From Ruminiclostridium sp. (lineage in GTDB: Bacteria > Bacillota > Clostridia > Oscillospirales > Ruminococcaceae): a DNA stretch of 35,508 nt. The position numbers and the translations under genes are program-made. Below, piece by piece: positions 24,175 through 31,634 of the stretch. The first letter of the stretch is position 1. Each line of letters starts with the position of its first letter. Under the pieces are notes generated by a model. That model was not told where the DNA came from, did not search any database, and saw only the letters and a program-made list of their open reading frames with translations. Location of the stretch: positions 1 to 35,508 of the forward strand of contig JAGBMA010000219.1 of assembly GCA_017635095.1 (NCBI GenBank). Reading direction: 5' to 3'.

Positions 24175-24696
24175 ATGGATATTAAAGAATTATTTGCAAA
24201 GCAGGAAGAGATGAAGCAGAAAAATCTCAATGCCAAGAACGAGAAAGAGAGCGAGATCACCAAGGTCCTCACTTTCTTCATCGGCGATCAGGTATATGGC
24301 ATTGAGATCCCCTGCGTAATTGAGATCATAGGTGTTCCGCATATCACGGTGGTTCCCGGCATACCCTATTACATAAAGGGTATCATCAATGTACGAAGCA
24401 AAGTCGTTCCGGTCATCGACATGAGAAGCCGCTTCGGCAAGGAAGAAAAGGAATACAACGAGCGCACCAACACCATAATCATCGAAGAGAGCGGCGTTAC
24501 AGTCGGCGTTATCGTCGATGAAGTCATCGGTGTACTTCCCGTTTACCAGAAGAACATCGCGAACTCGCCGGATCGTATCGGCGTAAACGACAACAAGTTC
24601 ATCAAGTACCTGCTCGAAATGCAGGACGGCATAAAGCTCGTTCTCGATGTCGCAAAGCTTATCTACGACGGTGAAATGTTCCTCGGCGACGAATAA
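24175..24696 (+). CDS. cheW: Chemotaxis coupling protein CheW
   Basis: A 173-residue CheW linking receptors to CheA. An N-terminal Lys/Glu-rich extension (about residues 1-35) precedes the SH3-like fold: FFIGDQVYGIEIPCVIEIIG, GIPYYIKGIINVRSKVVPV, then VGVIVDEVIGVLP. It starts 15 bases after the cheA stop with GGGAGG upstream. The extension makes it slightly longer than typical CheW. Confidence 0.95.
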   Translation: MDIKELFAKQEEMKQKNLNAKNEKESEITKVLTFFIGDQVYGIEIPCVIEIIGVPHITVVPGIPYYIKGIINVRSKVVPVIDMRSRFGKEEKEYNERTNTIIIEESGVTVGVIVDEVIGVLPVYQKNIANSPDRIGVNDNKFIKYLLEMQDGIKLVLDVAKLIYDGEMFLGDE

Positions 24697-24705
24697 GCCG
24701 CGTCG

Positions 24706-24738
24706 GCTCCGGTGCAGCAGTATGGCTGCACACGGAGC
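24706..24738 (+). other. Hairpin between cheW and cheR
   Basis: GCTCCGGTGCAGC (24706-24718) pairs with GCTGCACACGGAGC (24725-24738) with a small bulge, followed by TTTCG. The T tract is short, so partial attenuation or mRNA processing is more likely than full termination. Confidence 0.4.
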
Positions 24739-24792
24739 TTTCGTACAACAGATGAAAGAAGGAGAGATCCCTGAAGGGGTCGTGAAGCTGAT

Positions 24793-25617
24793 ATGCAGAT
24801 AAAGATAAATGATGCCGAGTTCAACAGACTCGTTAGCTTCGTGCATGATAATTATGGCATCAACCTTTCACAGAAGCGTGTGCTTATAGAGGGAAGGCTC
24901 GGAAATGAACTGGGAAAGCGAGGATTCAAGGATTACGAGTCCTTTCTGAATATGGTTTTCGCGGATCAGAGCGGAACTGAGGTCGTGAACCTGCTGAATA
25001 AGCTCACCACGAACCATACATACTTCCGCAGAGAACCCGAGCATTACGCATTCATGAAGGACGTGTGGCTTCCCGAGATCAAGCAGCAGAAAGCCCAGTC
25101 CAAAACTATCTACATCTGGAGCGCGGCTTGTTCCAGCGGTGAAGAGCCATATACCAACGAGATCGAGATGATGGAGTTCTTCGGAGCGGACGCTGCAAAC
25201 TGGGATACAAAGATACTCGCTACCGATATTTCAAGAAAGGTGCTTGCAAAGGCTCAGCAGGGCGTTTACCATGCGGACAGCATGAAAAACCTCTCTCCTC
25301 AGGTCATCAAGAAATACTTTACTCCGCTGGAAAATAATTGCTACAGAGTGACCGACGAGCTCAAGAAGAGGGTAGTGTTCAAGGTCTTCAACCTCATGGA
25401 GCCTATCCCCTACAAGAAGCACCCCTTCGATCTTATATTCTGCAGGAATGTTATGATCTATTTCGATGCGGATACAAAGAATGCTCTCGTGAACAGGTTC
25501 TATGATGTTCTTGCTCCGGGAGGGTATCTCTTTATCGGCCACGCGGAGAGCATACCGCGCGATGCTACAAATTATGAATATGTGAAGCCCGCTATATACA
25601 GAAAACCGCTTAAATAA
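24793..25617 (+). CDS. cheR: Chemotaxis protein methyltransferase CheR
   Basis: A 274-residue SAM-dependent glutamate methyltransferase that modifies chemoreceptors. The N-terminal helical domain ends near LLNKLTTNHTYFRREPEHY. The SAM fold holds WSAACSSGEEPYT (motif I), ILATDISRKVLAKAQQGVY, the FDLIFCRNVMIYF motif and the C-terminal GGYLFIGHAES. ATG 24793 is preceded by a weak AAGGGG about 13 bases away, and the 96-base gap from cheW holds a hairpin, so its translation may be set apart from cheW. Confidence 0.95.
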   Translation: MQIKINDAEFNRLVSFVHDNYGINLSQKRVLIEGRLGNELGKRGFKDYESFLNMVFADQSGTEVVNLLNKLTTNHTYFRREPEHYAFMKDVWLPEIKQQKAQSKTIYIWSAACSSGEEPYTNEIEMMEFFGADAANWDTKILATDISRKVLAKAQQGVYHADSMKNLSPQVIKKYFTPLENNCYRVTDELKKRVVFKVFNLMEPIPYKKHPFDLIFCRNVMIYFDADTKNALVNRFYDVLAPGGYLFIGHAESIPRDATNYEYVKPAIYRKPLK

Positions 25618-25655
25618 CGGCGGGGAAGGGCAGTAAATAAGAAAGGGTGCATCAT

Positions 25656-26684
25656 ATGGCTATCAGAGTACTTACGGTCGATGATTCGATCCTCTTCAGG
25701 ACCGTGATAAAAACCGAATTTGCCAAAATTGATGATATAGATATAATAGATACGGCTGCAAACGCCATAGAGGCGGAAGAGAAGATAATGCGCCTCAATC
25801 CCGATGTTGTAACGATGGACGTCGAGATGCCCGGAATGAACGGTATAGACTTCATCAAGTCGTTTCTGCCGAAGAAGCGCGTTCCCTTTATTGTAATAAC
25901 ATCATCGCCGACGCGCGCTTTTGATGCAATAAGTGTAGGTGCGGTGGAATTCATGAAGAAGCCGCTCGTTCACAACTCTTCGGAAATGACGGAATTTTGT
26001 GAAAGACTTGCGTCTATCATAAGATTCTCCGCCAAAGCAAAAGTGAGACAGGCTCCCACAAGGCCTATCTCGACCCGTCCGGTACAGTCGATCGCCATGC
26101 CCGCCGGAAGAGGTTCGTCCAATTCCGTCATCGCTCTCGGTGCAAGTACCGGCGGTACAGACGCTCTTATCGAGGTTGTGAAGCGGCTTCCCGCAAATTC
26201 ACCCCCGGTTGTTATCGTTCAGCATATGCCGGCGGGATTTACCCAGATGTACGCCGAGAGACTTGACAAGATATGCGCTATGAGCTGCAAAGAAGCAGCT
26301 GACGGCGACAGGCTCCGCCCGGGACTTATCATAGTCGGTGCCGGAAGCTATCATCTTCGTCTCCAAAAGGACGCAAGGGGATACTATATCACCAGCAAAC
26401 CCGGTGCAAAAGTCTCCGGACACTGTCCGTCGGTAGATGTGCTGTTTGAGAGCGTTGCCGAGGCTGCAGGTCCTTATGCTGTGGGCGCTATCCTCACGGG
26501 AATGGGCGCAGACGGCGCGGAAGGACTCCTCAAGATGCGTAAGGCAGGAGCATACACCATAGGTCAGGACGAGGCTTCCTGCGTGGTTTACGGAATGCCC
26601 GGAGTAGCATTCAAGATCGGTGCGGTCATGAAACAGCTCCCGCTTGACAAGATCGCCGAGGAGATCATCTCCAAGGTCAGATAA
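25656..26684 (+). CDS. cheB: Chemotaxis response regulator/methylesterase CheB
   Basis: A 342-residue CheB. The receiver domain has VDDS, the phospho-acceptor Asp55 in TMDVEMPGMNGIDF, and ITSSPTR and KKP at the switch positions. A linker rich in Arg/Pro/Ser (about 130-155) leads to the methylesterase domain with Ser164 in GASTGG, the His in VQHMPAGFTQMYAERL and the Asp in LTGMGADGAEGL as catalytic triad. ATG 25656 has AAAGGG eight bases upstream. It is followed after one base by the gtrA-like GTG. Confidence 0.96.
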   Translation: MAIRVLTVDDSILFRTVIKTEFAKIDDIDIIDTAANAIEAEEKIMRLNPDVVTMDVEMPGMNGIDFIKSFLPKKRVPFIVITSSPTRAFDAISVGAVEFMKKPLVHNSSEMTEFCERLASIIRFSAKAKVRQAPTRPISTRPVQSIAMPAGRGSSNSVIALGASTGGTDALIEVVKRLPANSPPVVIVQHMPAGFTQMYAERLDKICAMSCKEAADGDRLRPGLIIVGAGSYHLRLQKDARGYYITSKPGAKVSGHCPSVDVLFESVAEAAGPYAVGAILTGMGADGAEGLLKMRKAGAYTIGQDEASCVVYGMPGVAFKIGAVMKQLPLDKIAEEIISKVR

Positions 26685-26685
26685 A

Positions 26686-27279
26686 GTGAAAAAATCAGAA
26701 AACTCAAAGCGCGCCGCGATCATTCAGTTCATAAAATTCGGCATTGTCGGCGTATCAAATACGCTGGTCAATTATATAGTCTATCTGATATTTTTCTCGA
26801 TAGGCGTGCCGTATCTGATAGCGAACGCGCTGGGATTTATAATAAGCGTTCTGAACGCGTGGTTCTGGGGAAGCCGGTTCGTCTTCAAGGAGGACGAAAC
26901 AAAGCAGAAGCGCGTCTGGTGGCAGGTACTTCTGAAGACATACGCATCCTACCTGCTCGGTTTCTTCATAAACTCGTTCCTGCTGTGGGTATGGGTAGAT
27001 GTCCTTAATGTGGGGCAGTATTTCGGCTTCGTGGGCGATATCCTGAACGGAGTTACCGGTATCGTGGGAATGCAGCCTAAAGAGTACACCGCGGAAACGC
27101 TTTCGGGTATCGTCGGACCCATCATCAACATCTTTGTGGTCGTCCCGATAAACTTTGTCATAAACAAGTTCTGGGCTTACCGCCAGAAAAAAATCCCGGA
27201 AAATGCTAAAGTTCGGGAAAATGCGGACGATATTACAATTGAAGACAGCAGCAACGTCAGTGACAGCGAAAGGAGCTGA
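26686..27279 (+). CDS. GtrA-family membrane protein
   Basis: A 197-residue protein with four hydrophobic helices of the GtrA family (PF04138): FIKFGIVGVSNTLVNYIVYL, ANALGFIISVLNAWFWGSRF, YLLGFFINSFLLWVWV, and PINFVINKFWAYR. Family members often help move undecaprenyl-linked sugars for polysaccharide or teichoic acid glycosylation. The start is GTG 26686, two bases after the CheB stop region, with AAGGT eight bases upstream; longer frames would overlap cheB. The loop before the last helix is longer than usual. Its presence inside a che operon is unusual; a link to flagellar or surface glycosylation is conjecture. Confidence 0.85.
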   Translation: MKKSENSKRAAIIQFIKFGIVGVSNTLVNYIVYLIFFSIGVPYLIANALGFIISVLNAWFWGSRFVFKEDETKQKRVWWQVLLKTYASYLLGFFINSFLLWVWVDVLNVGQYFGFVGDILNGVTGIVGMQPKEYTAETLSGIVGPIINIFVVVPINFVINKFWAYRQKKIPENAKVRENADDITIEDSSNVSDSERS

Positions 27280-27284
27280 TCTAT

Positions 27285-27962
27285 ATGTTAAGTGTAGGTA
27301 GAGTTATGGAGCAGTCGGCTTTGACTTATGCGACCCAGCCCAAGTCAGCGGAACAGGTTTCCGAGAAGAAGGAGACTACTCTCGCTGCAGACAGCACAGA
27401 TAAGTTCGTTCAGGGAAGCACCTCATTCACCCCCGCGTACACCAAGGCTACCGTGACCGATAACCGCAGCAACAACACCAAGAGCGGCACCGATCCCGAC
27501 AGCAACCATGAAGCTTCGGCTCAGCAGCAGAAGGTAAAGGAAAACGACGCCGTACCGAAGAATATGTCTGCTCTCCAGATGAAGAACATGGGCATGAAGG
27601 ATTATGTCCGCCAGATGTTCGAGGGTCAGGTCAAGGACGCTAACAAGACCGACGCTATGAAAGAGCTTGAGGAGATACTCAGTTCATTCGACGAGGAGGA
27701 GCACGAAGAGGATTACTGGGGAGCCGAAAAGACGGCAAACCGCATTCTCGATTTTGCAAAGTCCCTCGCGGACGGTGATGAAAGCAAGTTCAACACCCTC
27801 AAGGACGCGTTTGAGAAAGGCTTCTCCGAGTCCGAGAAGATATTCGGCGGAAACGGAAAGCTCCCGCAGGTAAGCTATGATACTTACGACCGCGTTCAGA
27901 AGGGCTTTGACGACTGGGCAAACGAGCTTGCAGGCGCAACTGCGGTAGCAACAGCCGAGTGA
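27285..27962 (+). CDS. Unknown protein at the end of the che operon
   Basis: A 225-residue hydrophilic protein. The first 90 residues are Ser/Thr/Asn/Gln-rich and probably disordered. From about residue 100 it becomes helical: an acidic SSFDEEEHEEDYWG, then ANRILDFAKSLADGDESKF and GFSESEKIFGGNGKLP, ending QKGFDDWANE. This last pattern reminds me of DUF5610-like domains of unknown role, but I cannot confirm it. It has no signal peptide. ATG 27285 follows AAAGGAGCTGATCT, five bases after the gtrA-like stop, so it belongs to the che transcript. Its N-terminal composition resembles the FliK-like protein, suggesting a flagellar or surface connection. Confidence 0.65.
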   Translation: MLSVGRVMEQSALTYATQPKSAEQVSEKKETTLAADSTDKFVQGSTSFTPAYTKATVTDNRSNNTKSGTDPDSNHEASAQQQKVKENDAVPKNMSALQMKNMGMKDYVRQMFEGQVKDANKTDAMKELEEILSSFDEEEHEEDYWGAEKTANRILDFAKSLADGDESKFNTLKDAFEKGFSESEKIFGGNGKLPQVSYDTYDRVQKGFDDWANELAGATAVATAE

Positions 27963-27963
27963 G

Positions 27964-28045
27964 CGCGACTGCGGTCGCGTGCCCTCGCGGGCGGCGTCGG
28001 GCTTACTCAGCCCAGACCCGAGGCAGGGCAAGCCCTGCACCCGAA
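27964..28045. repeat. Array of short perfect GC hairpins (site C)
   Basis: Four hairpins in 80 bases: CGCGAC-TGCG-GTCGCG (27964-27979), GCCC-TCGC-GGGC (27981-27992), GGGCT-TACTC-AGCCC (27999-28013) and GCAGGGC-AA-GCCCTGC (28023-28038). The last is contained in a 24-base block identical to the reverse complement of 18291-18314. It starts just past the stop codon of the preceding gene. Confidence 0.85.
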
Positions 28046-28074
28046 CCGTACAACGGAAACACGATAAACATATA

Positions 28075-28112
28075 ACAGACCGATAGAACGTTCTACCGGT
28101 CTGTTTGCTTTC
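28075..28112. terminator. Terminator between convergent operons
   Basis: A 15-bp inverted repeat (28075-28089 with 28090-28104; ACAGACCGATAGAAC on the left, one mismatch) is followed by TTTGCTTTC on the plus strand. The stop codon of the radical SAM gene lies inside it. Confidence 0.7.
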
Positions 28113-29538
28113 TATAAAAGTTCCGTGTTACGGTTTCGGGTCCAGCGTCACGCTGGCGCGATCCGGCCGCGCAGGCCGGTCCCGTCCGGAAGGACAAGCG
28201 CGTAAGCGCCGACCAGATCTCCGCGAGTCTTCCGATATTACGGTAGGTCACGATTTTGCAGACAAGATCGGTGAACTTGCCGAATTTGCGGTAGAAGAGA
28301 TTGAACAGCAGGTAGGCGGCGCGCTGATCCTTCGTCTCCGGCAGCCGACGTATGATATTGCGGAAGCTGTAGATGCGCTTGTAGATGCAGATGTAGCCAT
28401 TATACAGCTCCTCGGCGGTCATGCCGGCGGGCTTGAATACAACGTTCGCGGTGTTGTAGAGCGAGAGATCGTCGCTCGTGATCCTGCCCTCGGCTTTCAT
28501 TCGCTCATACAGCACGGTTCCCGGGTATGGGGTGAGAATATGCGATGTGACAGTCTCTATGCGGTTGCGGACGATCCAGTCAAGGGTAGCGTCGAAAGTC
28601 CCCGGGGTGTCGCCGTCGAGCCCGAAAACGAAGCTGGCGTTTATCATTATGCCCCGGTCGTGGATAGCTTTCACTGCCGCGTCATAATCGGCAGCGCTGT
28701 TCTGGACCTTGTGAACGCCGCTCACGGATTCTGGGGTGATGCTCTCAAAACCGATGAATAAGCTTCTGCAGCCGCTTTCTTTCATGAGATCGAGAAGCTC
28801 GCCGTCTTTCGCCGCGTTTATGGAGACCGCTGCCTGCCAGCGCAGGTTCAGCGGCATTATCGCGTGCAGGAACTCCCGCGTCCATTTCGGGTCCCCCGCG
28901 AGATTGTCGTCTATGAACATGACGTGATCCGTGCCGAGGGACTTTATTTCCGCCACAACATCGGATATCTCCCGTTTGATGTAGCCGCGCTCTGCGGAGC
29001 TGTTGTAGCAGAAATCGCAACGGAACGGGCAGCCGCGGCTTGTATGAACGATATTGCAGTACAGATACTTCCCCTTTTCGAGCATATCGTATGCCGGCGG
29101 TACTATCTCCGCGCCCCTGAGGTCGTGTCTGCAGCGATAGACCGGTCTTAGTTCACCAAGCTCCGCGTCACGCACGATGTCGTTCCATGTTCCCTCGGCT
29201 GCTCCGATACACAGGGCGTCGAAAGCGTCCTCCGGAACAAAAGATGCCGCAGTGGTGATGTGAATGCCGCCCGCTACGACCTTGCAGCCTTTTTCGCGGA
29301 ATTTCCGTGAGATCTCGACCGCGCGGGGCAGGGTATCGACAGTCACGGAAATGCCGACGATATCGGGCATATCGCCGAAGTTTATGCGCTCGATGTTCTC
29401 ATTCTCGATCACTATCCGGTGTTCATCGCGCAGCATATTTGCGATCGTCAGAAGCCCGAGGGGCGGGGACATATGCAGTTTGATATCCGTGTCCATAGGC
29501 CGCCGCCGCATTTTCGGCTGGATAAGTTTTATGTACAT
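28093..29538 (-). CDS. B12-binding-type radical SAM enzyme
   Basis: A 481-residue protein with the architecture of the B12-binding radical SAM family. The N-terminal Rossmann-like domain (about 10-130; DIVGISVTVDTLPRAVE, KVVAGGIHIT) lacks the DxHxxG cobalamin motif. The radical SAM core has the cluster cysteines 170, 174 and 177 in RGCPFRCDFCYNSS, then VMFIDDNLAGD and FIGFESITPESV. Family members do C-methylation, lipid cross-linking or ring closure; the substrate is unknown. ATG 29538 has AAAGGAG eight bases upstream; a longer open frame exists but overlaps the preceding gene heavily. The last ~40 residues are encoded by hairpin site D and the terminator, probably not native to the fold. Confidence 0.85.
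   Translation of the reverse strand: MYIKLIQPKMRRRPMDTDIKLHMSPPLGLLTIANMLRDEHRIVIENENIERINFGDMPDIVGISVTVDTLPRAVEISRKFREKGCKVVAGGIHITTAASFVPEDAFDALCIGAAEGTWNDIVRDAELGELRPVYRCRHDLRGAEIVPPAYDMLEKGKYLYCNIVHTSRGCPFRCDFCYNSSAERGYIKREISDVVAEIKSLGTDHVMFIDDNLAGDPKWTREFLHAIMPLNLRWQAAVSINAAKDGELLDLMKESGCRSLFIGFESITPESVSGVHKVQNSAADYDAAVKAIHDRGIMINASFVFGLDGDTPGTFDATLDWIVRNRIETVTSHILTPYPGTVLYERMKAEGRITSDDLSLYNTANVVFKPAGMTAEELYNGYICIYKRIYSFRNIIRRLPETKDQRAAYLLFNLFYRKFGKFTDLVCKIVTYRNIGRLAEIWSALTRLSFRTGPACAAGSRQRDAGPETVTRNFYRKQTDR
28142..28209. repeat. Array of short perfect GC hairpins (site D), inside a coding region
   Basis: CCAGCG-TCA-CGCTGG (28142-28156), CCGGCC-GCGCA-GGCCGG (28163-28179), GTCC-GGAA-GGAC (28184-28195), GCGC-GTAA-GCGC (28198-28209). 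The first has the same plan as 31635-31649, and the last two have GNRA-like loops. All are within the 3' end of the radical SAM frame. Confidence 0.8.
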
Positions 29539-29924
29539 GATCTGTTCTCCTTTTTTGGCGACCTTACCGCCACACCGGTATAGTACATATAATACAGCGC
29601 GTCGCTCTGTTCCTCGCCCATTATGGTGACAGCAGCTTTTTCCCCGTCCCATGCCACCGACCAGTTTGAGCTTCCCATATTCTTTCCGTCGTTGTGCAGT
29701 GTGAAGTCCTGCTCACAGACCGTCCAACCGTTCTTTTTCAGTACTAACCTGCCTTCCTGAGAGCCGAAAGGCCAGTCCGGCTCGGAAACTGCAAGAAGCT
29801 CGGCGGTATATTCGCCGCTCACGCTCGTATCGACGGTCTTGGGGGCGGATACCACGAAACCGAAGATCACGGCTGCCGCAATACAGATCATCACAAGAGT
29901 GACGTTTCCTGTCTTAATTGTCAT
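29529..29924 (-). CDS. Unknown anchored extracytoplasmic protein
   Basis: A 131-residue protein I do not recognise. Residues 8-27 (VTLVMICIAAAVIFGFVVSA) form a signal anchor or uncleaved signal peptide; the rest looks like a small beta-rich outside domain (VSGEYTAELLAVSEPDW, EGRLVLKKNGWTVCEQDF). ATG 29924 is chosen because AGGAG is nine bases upstream; the ATG three codons earlier is too close to it. That AGGAG overlaps the stop of the upstream membrane protein gene. It overlaps the radical SAM start by ten bases, so co-translation is likely. Confidence 0.6.
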   Translation of the reverse strand: MTIKTGNVTLVMICIAAAVIFGFVVSAPKTVDTSVSGEYTAELLAVSEPDWPFGSQEGRLVLKKNGWTVCEQDFTLHNDGKNMGSSNWSVAWDGEKAAVTIMGEEQSDALYYMYYTGVAVRSPKKENRSCT

Positions 29925-29936
29925 TGCTTGCATCTC

Positions 29937-30470
29937 CTAACTGTTGATATAAGCTTCGATGTACTCATACGGCGGGAACTGCTGTTCAAGAAGCAGCACC
30001 GCAGCGACCGTGATACCTCCCGCGCAGACGGCTGTGATGAGCTGCACTTTAGCAAAAAAAGCGGTGTTCTTCGGCTTTATGAACATGGCGGCAATACCGC
30101 TTACCGCACAGAGTATGCAGAGCATAAAGAACAGGCCGACCATTGCGAAAGCGCCGCCGGCAGTCTGTCTGCCGTAATCCGGGAATACCAGGTTCAGCGC
30201 CCTTATGGAATAATGATGTGTCTGAAAATATCTGAAAACTATGTATGACAGCGGTAGGGAAAGCCCCCATTTTACCAGCCATATTATCCTGTTCCTGCTT
30301 ATAAGGCAGAAGCCGTATATCGCGGCTGAAAGAATGATATACATGATCGACAGTACTGTGCTAACATATGATATGATGTCAGACAGGAAAACGGCGCATA
30401 CGAAAAGGACTGATATCATCGCCGCGAACAATACGGTTTTTGCAGCCTCACTCCTGTCCATAGCTTTCAT
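29937..30470 (-). CDS. Unknown polytopic membrane protein
   Basis: About 177 residues with five or so hydrophobic segments (for example TVLFAAMISVLFVCAVFLS, IMYIILSAAIYGFCLIS, FAMVGLFFMLCILCAVSG, ITAVCAGGITVAAVLLL). No family recognised. The start is uncertain: MKAMDRSE at 30470 or MDRSE at 30461, both overlapping the end of the regulator gene; the frame continues further upstream only through codons of that gene and a TTG. It belongs to the DUF2975/YozG/radical SAM operon, with 12 bases to the next gene. Confidence 0.6.
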   Translation of the reverse strand: MKAMDRSEAAKTVLFAAMISVLFVCAVFLSDIISYVSTVLSIMYIILSAAIYGFCLISRNRIIWLVKWGLSLPLSYIVFRYFQTHHYSIRALNLVFPDYGRQTAGGAFAMVGLFFMLCILCAVSGIAAMFIKPKNTAFFAKVQLITAVCAGGITVAAVLLLEQQFPPYEYIEAYINS

Positions 30471-30672
30471 CTTTGACAAATTCGAGTATATCTCCGGGCT
30501 GACAGTCGAGTTCGCGGCATATCGCTTCAAGCGTCGTGAACCGCACGGCTTTTGCCTTGTTGTTTTTGAGAATGGATAGGTTGGCGGGGGTTATGTCTAT
30601 ACGTTCGGCAAGCTCACCCGCCGAGATCTTTCGTTTCGCCATCATAACGTCGAGATTTACGATTATCGGCAT
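30448..30672 (-). CDS. YozG-like small HTH regulator
   Basis: A 74-residue Cro/CI-type regulator of the YozG group: MPIIVNLDVMMAKRKISAGE, with ITPANLSILKNNKAKAVRF as recognition region and LEAICRELDCQPGDILEF. This family is commonly encoded directly after a DUF2975 membrane protein, as here (13 bases). The pair is thought to act as a membrane-linked transcriptional switch, by analogy; the signal is unknown. ATG 30672 has AAGGGGGG upstream. Its end overlaps the next membrane protein gene. Confidence 0.85.
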   Translation of the reverse strand: MPIIVNLDVMMAKRKISAGELAERIDITPANLSILKNNKAKAVRFTTLEAICRELDCQPGDILEFVKDESYGQE

Positions 30673-30685
30673 TTCCGTGCCCCCC

Positions 30686-31138
30686 TTATATCGTGAAGTC
30701 GTTCTCTTCGCGAAGCTCGGTGGCTGCCGCAAGCATATTCTTCACTACCCGCAGTATCAGCCCCACGAATGCTGTGACAATCGCAAGCAGAAGCGCGAGA
30801 AGCCGCCAGAACGCAAGTACGCAAAGGACCGCCGCCACGCCGAAGCAGCACCATGAGATAACGCGCACGCAGCGGGTATTGGCGTCGGTGAAGAGCTGCT
30901 GCTTCGAGATGTTCGAGAGCAGCTTTCTCAGCTCCCAGAGCGCGATTATCGCGATAATGTCGCAAAGGTAGCAGCATACCGTCAGCACCGGCATTATCGG
31001 CTCTTTCCCGGATACCGCGTCGTACCACATGGTGATGACGGGGATAAGGAAAAGCGCAGCGCAGGCGAGTATGAGCACAGCACACGTCAGTGCGTATGAG
31101 AGCATAAGCGAGCGTTCTTTCGTCCATCTGATGTTCAT
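30686..31138 (-). CDS. DUF2975 membrane protein
   Basis: A 150-residue protein with four hydrophobic helices (LSYALTCAVLILACAALFLI, LTVCCYLCDIIAIIALW, VISWCCFGVAAVLCVLAF, LALLLAIVTAFVGLILRV) and the short basic loop KQQLFTDANTRCVRVISW typical of DUF2975. This family usually partners YozG-type HTH regulators, and that gene follows. ATG 31138 follows AAAGGAGAAATGA. Confidence 0.85.
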   Translation of the reverse strand: MNIRWTKERSLMLSYALTCAVLILACAALFLIPVITMWYDAVSGKEPIMPVLTVCCYLCDIIAIIALWELRKLLSNISKQQLFTDANTRCVRVISWCCFGVAAVLCVLAFWRLLALLLAIVTAFVGLILRVVKNMLAAATELREENDFTI

Positions 31139-31157
31139 TTCATTTCTCCTTTTGCTG

Positions 31158-31475
31158 TCAATCTGTTCGTTTTATTACTTCTGCATTGTAAAAGCACCGT
31201 GCGATGAGATACTCATGATCGGGAAACCGGTCTATCTCATAGAATGTCCAGCGCCCGTCGGTAGTTTTACAGATGATATTCCATGTTTCATTGTAGTCTC
31301 CGAGCTCTCTGTAATCGACCCGCCATGTGTAGTTTTTACCGTCTATCTCATATCCGTCCCATTTGTAATCCGCGCGTTTTAAGCTGTTGTCCCATATTAT
31401 TGCGGTAACGATGACGGCGGATGATATCAGAATTGTTACGGAGATGATAAGAAACACTTTTTTAATTTTTGTCAT
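31158..31475 (-). CDS. Unknown single-pass anchored protein, first gene of the operon
   Basis: A 105-residue protein: a basic start (MTKIKK), a hydrophobic helix at about 7-27 (VFLIISVTILISSAVIVTAII), then an outside domain rich in aromatic and charged residues (YTWRVDYRELGDYNETWNII). Not recognised. ATG 31475 is selected because AAGGAA is about nine bases upstream; the frame opens earlier but those ATGs are too near the ribosome binding site or precede it. It is 19 bases before the DUF2975 gene and directly downstream of a perfect consensus promoter. Confidence 0.6.
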   Translation of the reverse strand: MTKIKKVFLIISVTILISSAVIVTAIIWDNSLKRADYKWDGYEIDGKNYTWRVDYRELGDYNETWNIICKTTDGRWTFYEIDRFPDHEYLIARCFYNAEVIKRTD

Positions 31476-31502
31476 AAAACCCATTTCCTTCCCAATAACT
31501 GC

Positions 31503-31531
31503 ATTATAGCACATCTATTCTCGTTTGTCAA
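31503..31531 (-). promoter_or_regulatory. Perfect consensus promoter of DUF2975/radical SAM operon
   Basis: On the minus strand TTGACA (31531 to 31526), 17 bases, TATAAT (31508 to 31503) with extended TGC. Twelve of twelve consensus matches, so regulation by a repressor is expected. Confidence 0.93.
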
Positions 31532-31563
31532 TAGAAAATTATCGAAAAACGATAAAATTCTAT
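31531..31563. promoter_or_regulatory. Dyad operator between divergent promoters
   Basis: A 33-base interrupted palindrome centred at 31547. Inner arms TTATCG and CGATAA (31539-31544, 31550-31555) flank five A; outer arms ATAGAA and TTCTAT (31531-31536, 31558-31563) are also complementary. A further half-site TATCGA begins at 31561. It lies between the two -35 elements and touches the minus-strand one, an ideal place for a repressor or shared regulator. The protein is not identified; the YozG-like regulator in the operon or an unlinked metal sensor are possibilities. Confidence 0.65.
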
Positions 31564-31577
31564 CGAATAACAGTTTG

Positions 31578-31606
31578 TTGACACATTGGCGGTTATATGA
31601 TATAAT
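31578..31606 (+). promoter_or_regulatory. Perfect consensus promoter of metal ABC operon
   Basis: TTGACA (31578-31583), 17 bases, TATAAT (31601-31606) with extended TGA. The transcript would start near 31613 and have a leader of about 125 bases. Confidence 0.93.
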
Positions 31607-31634
31607 AAACGTTATGAAATTACAAATCCAGGAT

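Noticed and set aside
24752-24802. A 16-codon frame (MKEGEIPEGVVKLICR) just before cheR
   Set aside because: Overlaps the cheR start in another frame; lacks a clear ribosome binding site of its own and could be chance. Leader-peptide function cannot be supported.
29539-29652. Longer N-terminus for the radical SAM protein
   Set aside because: It would lie wholly inside the preceding gene, and AAAGGAG is correctly spaced only for ATG 29538.
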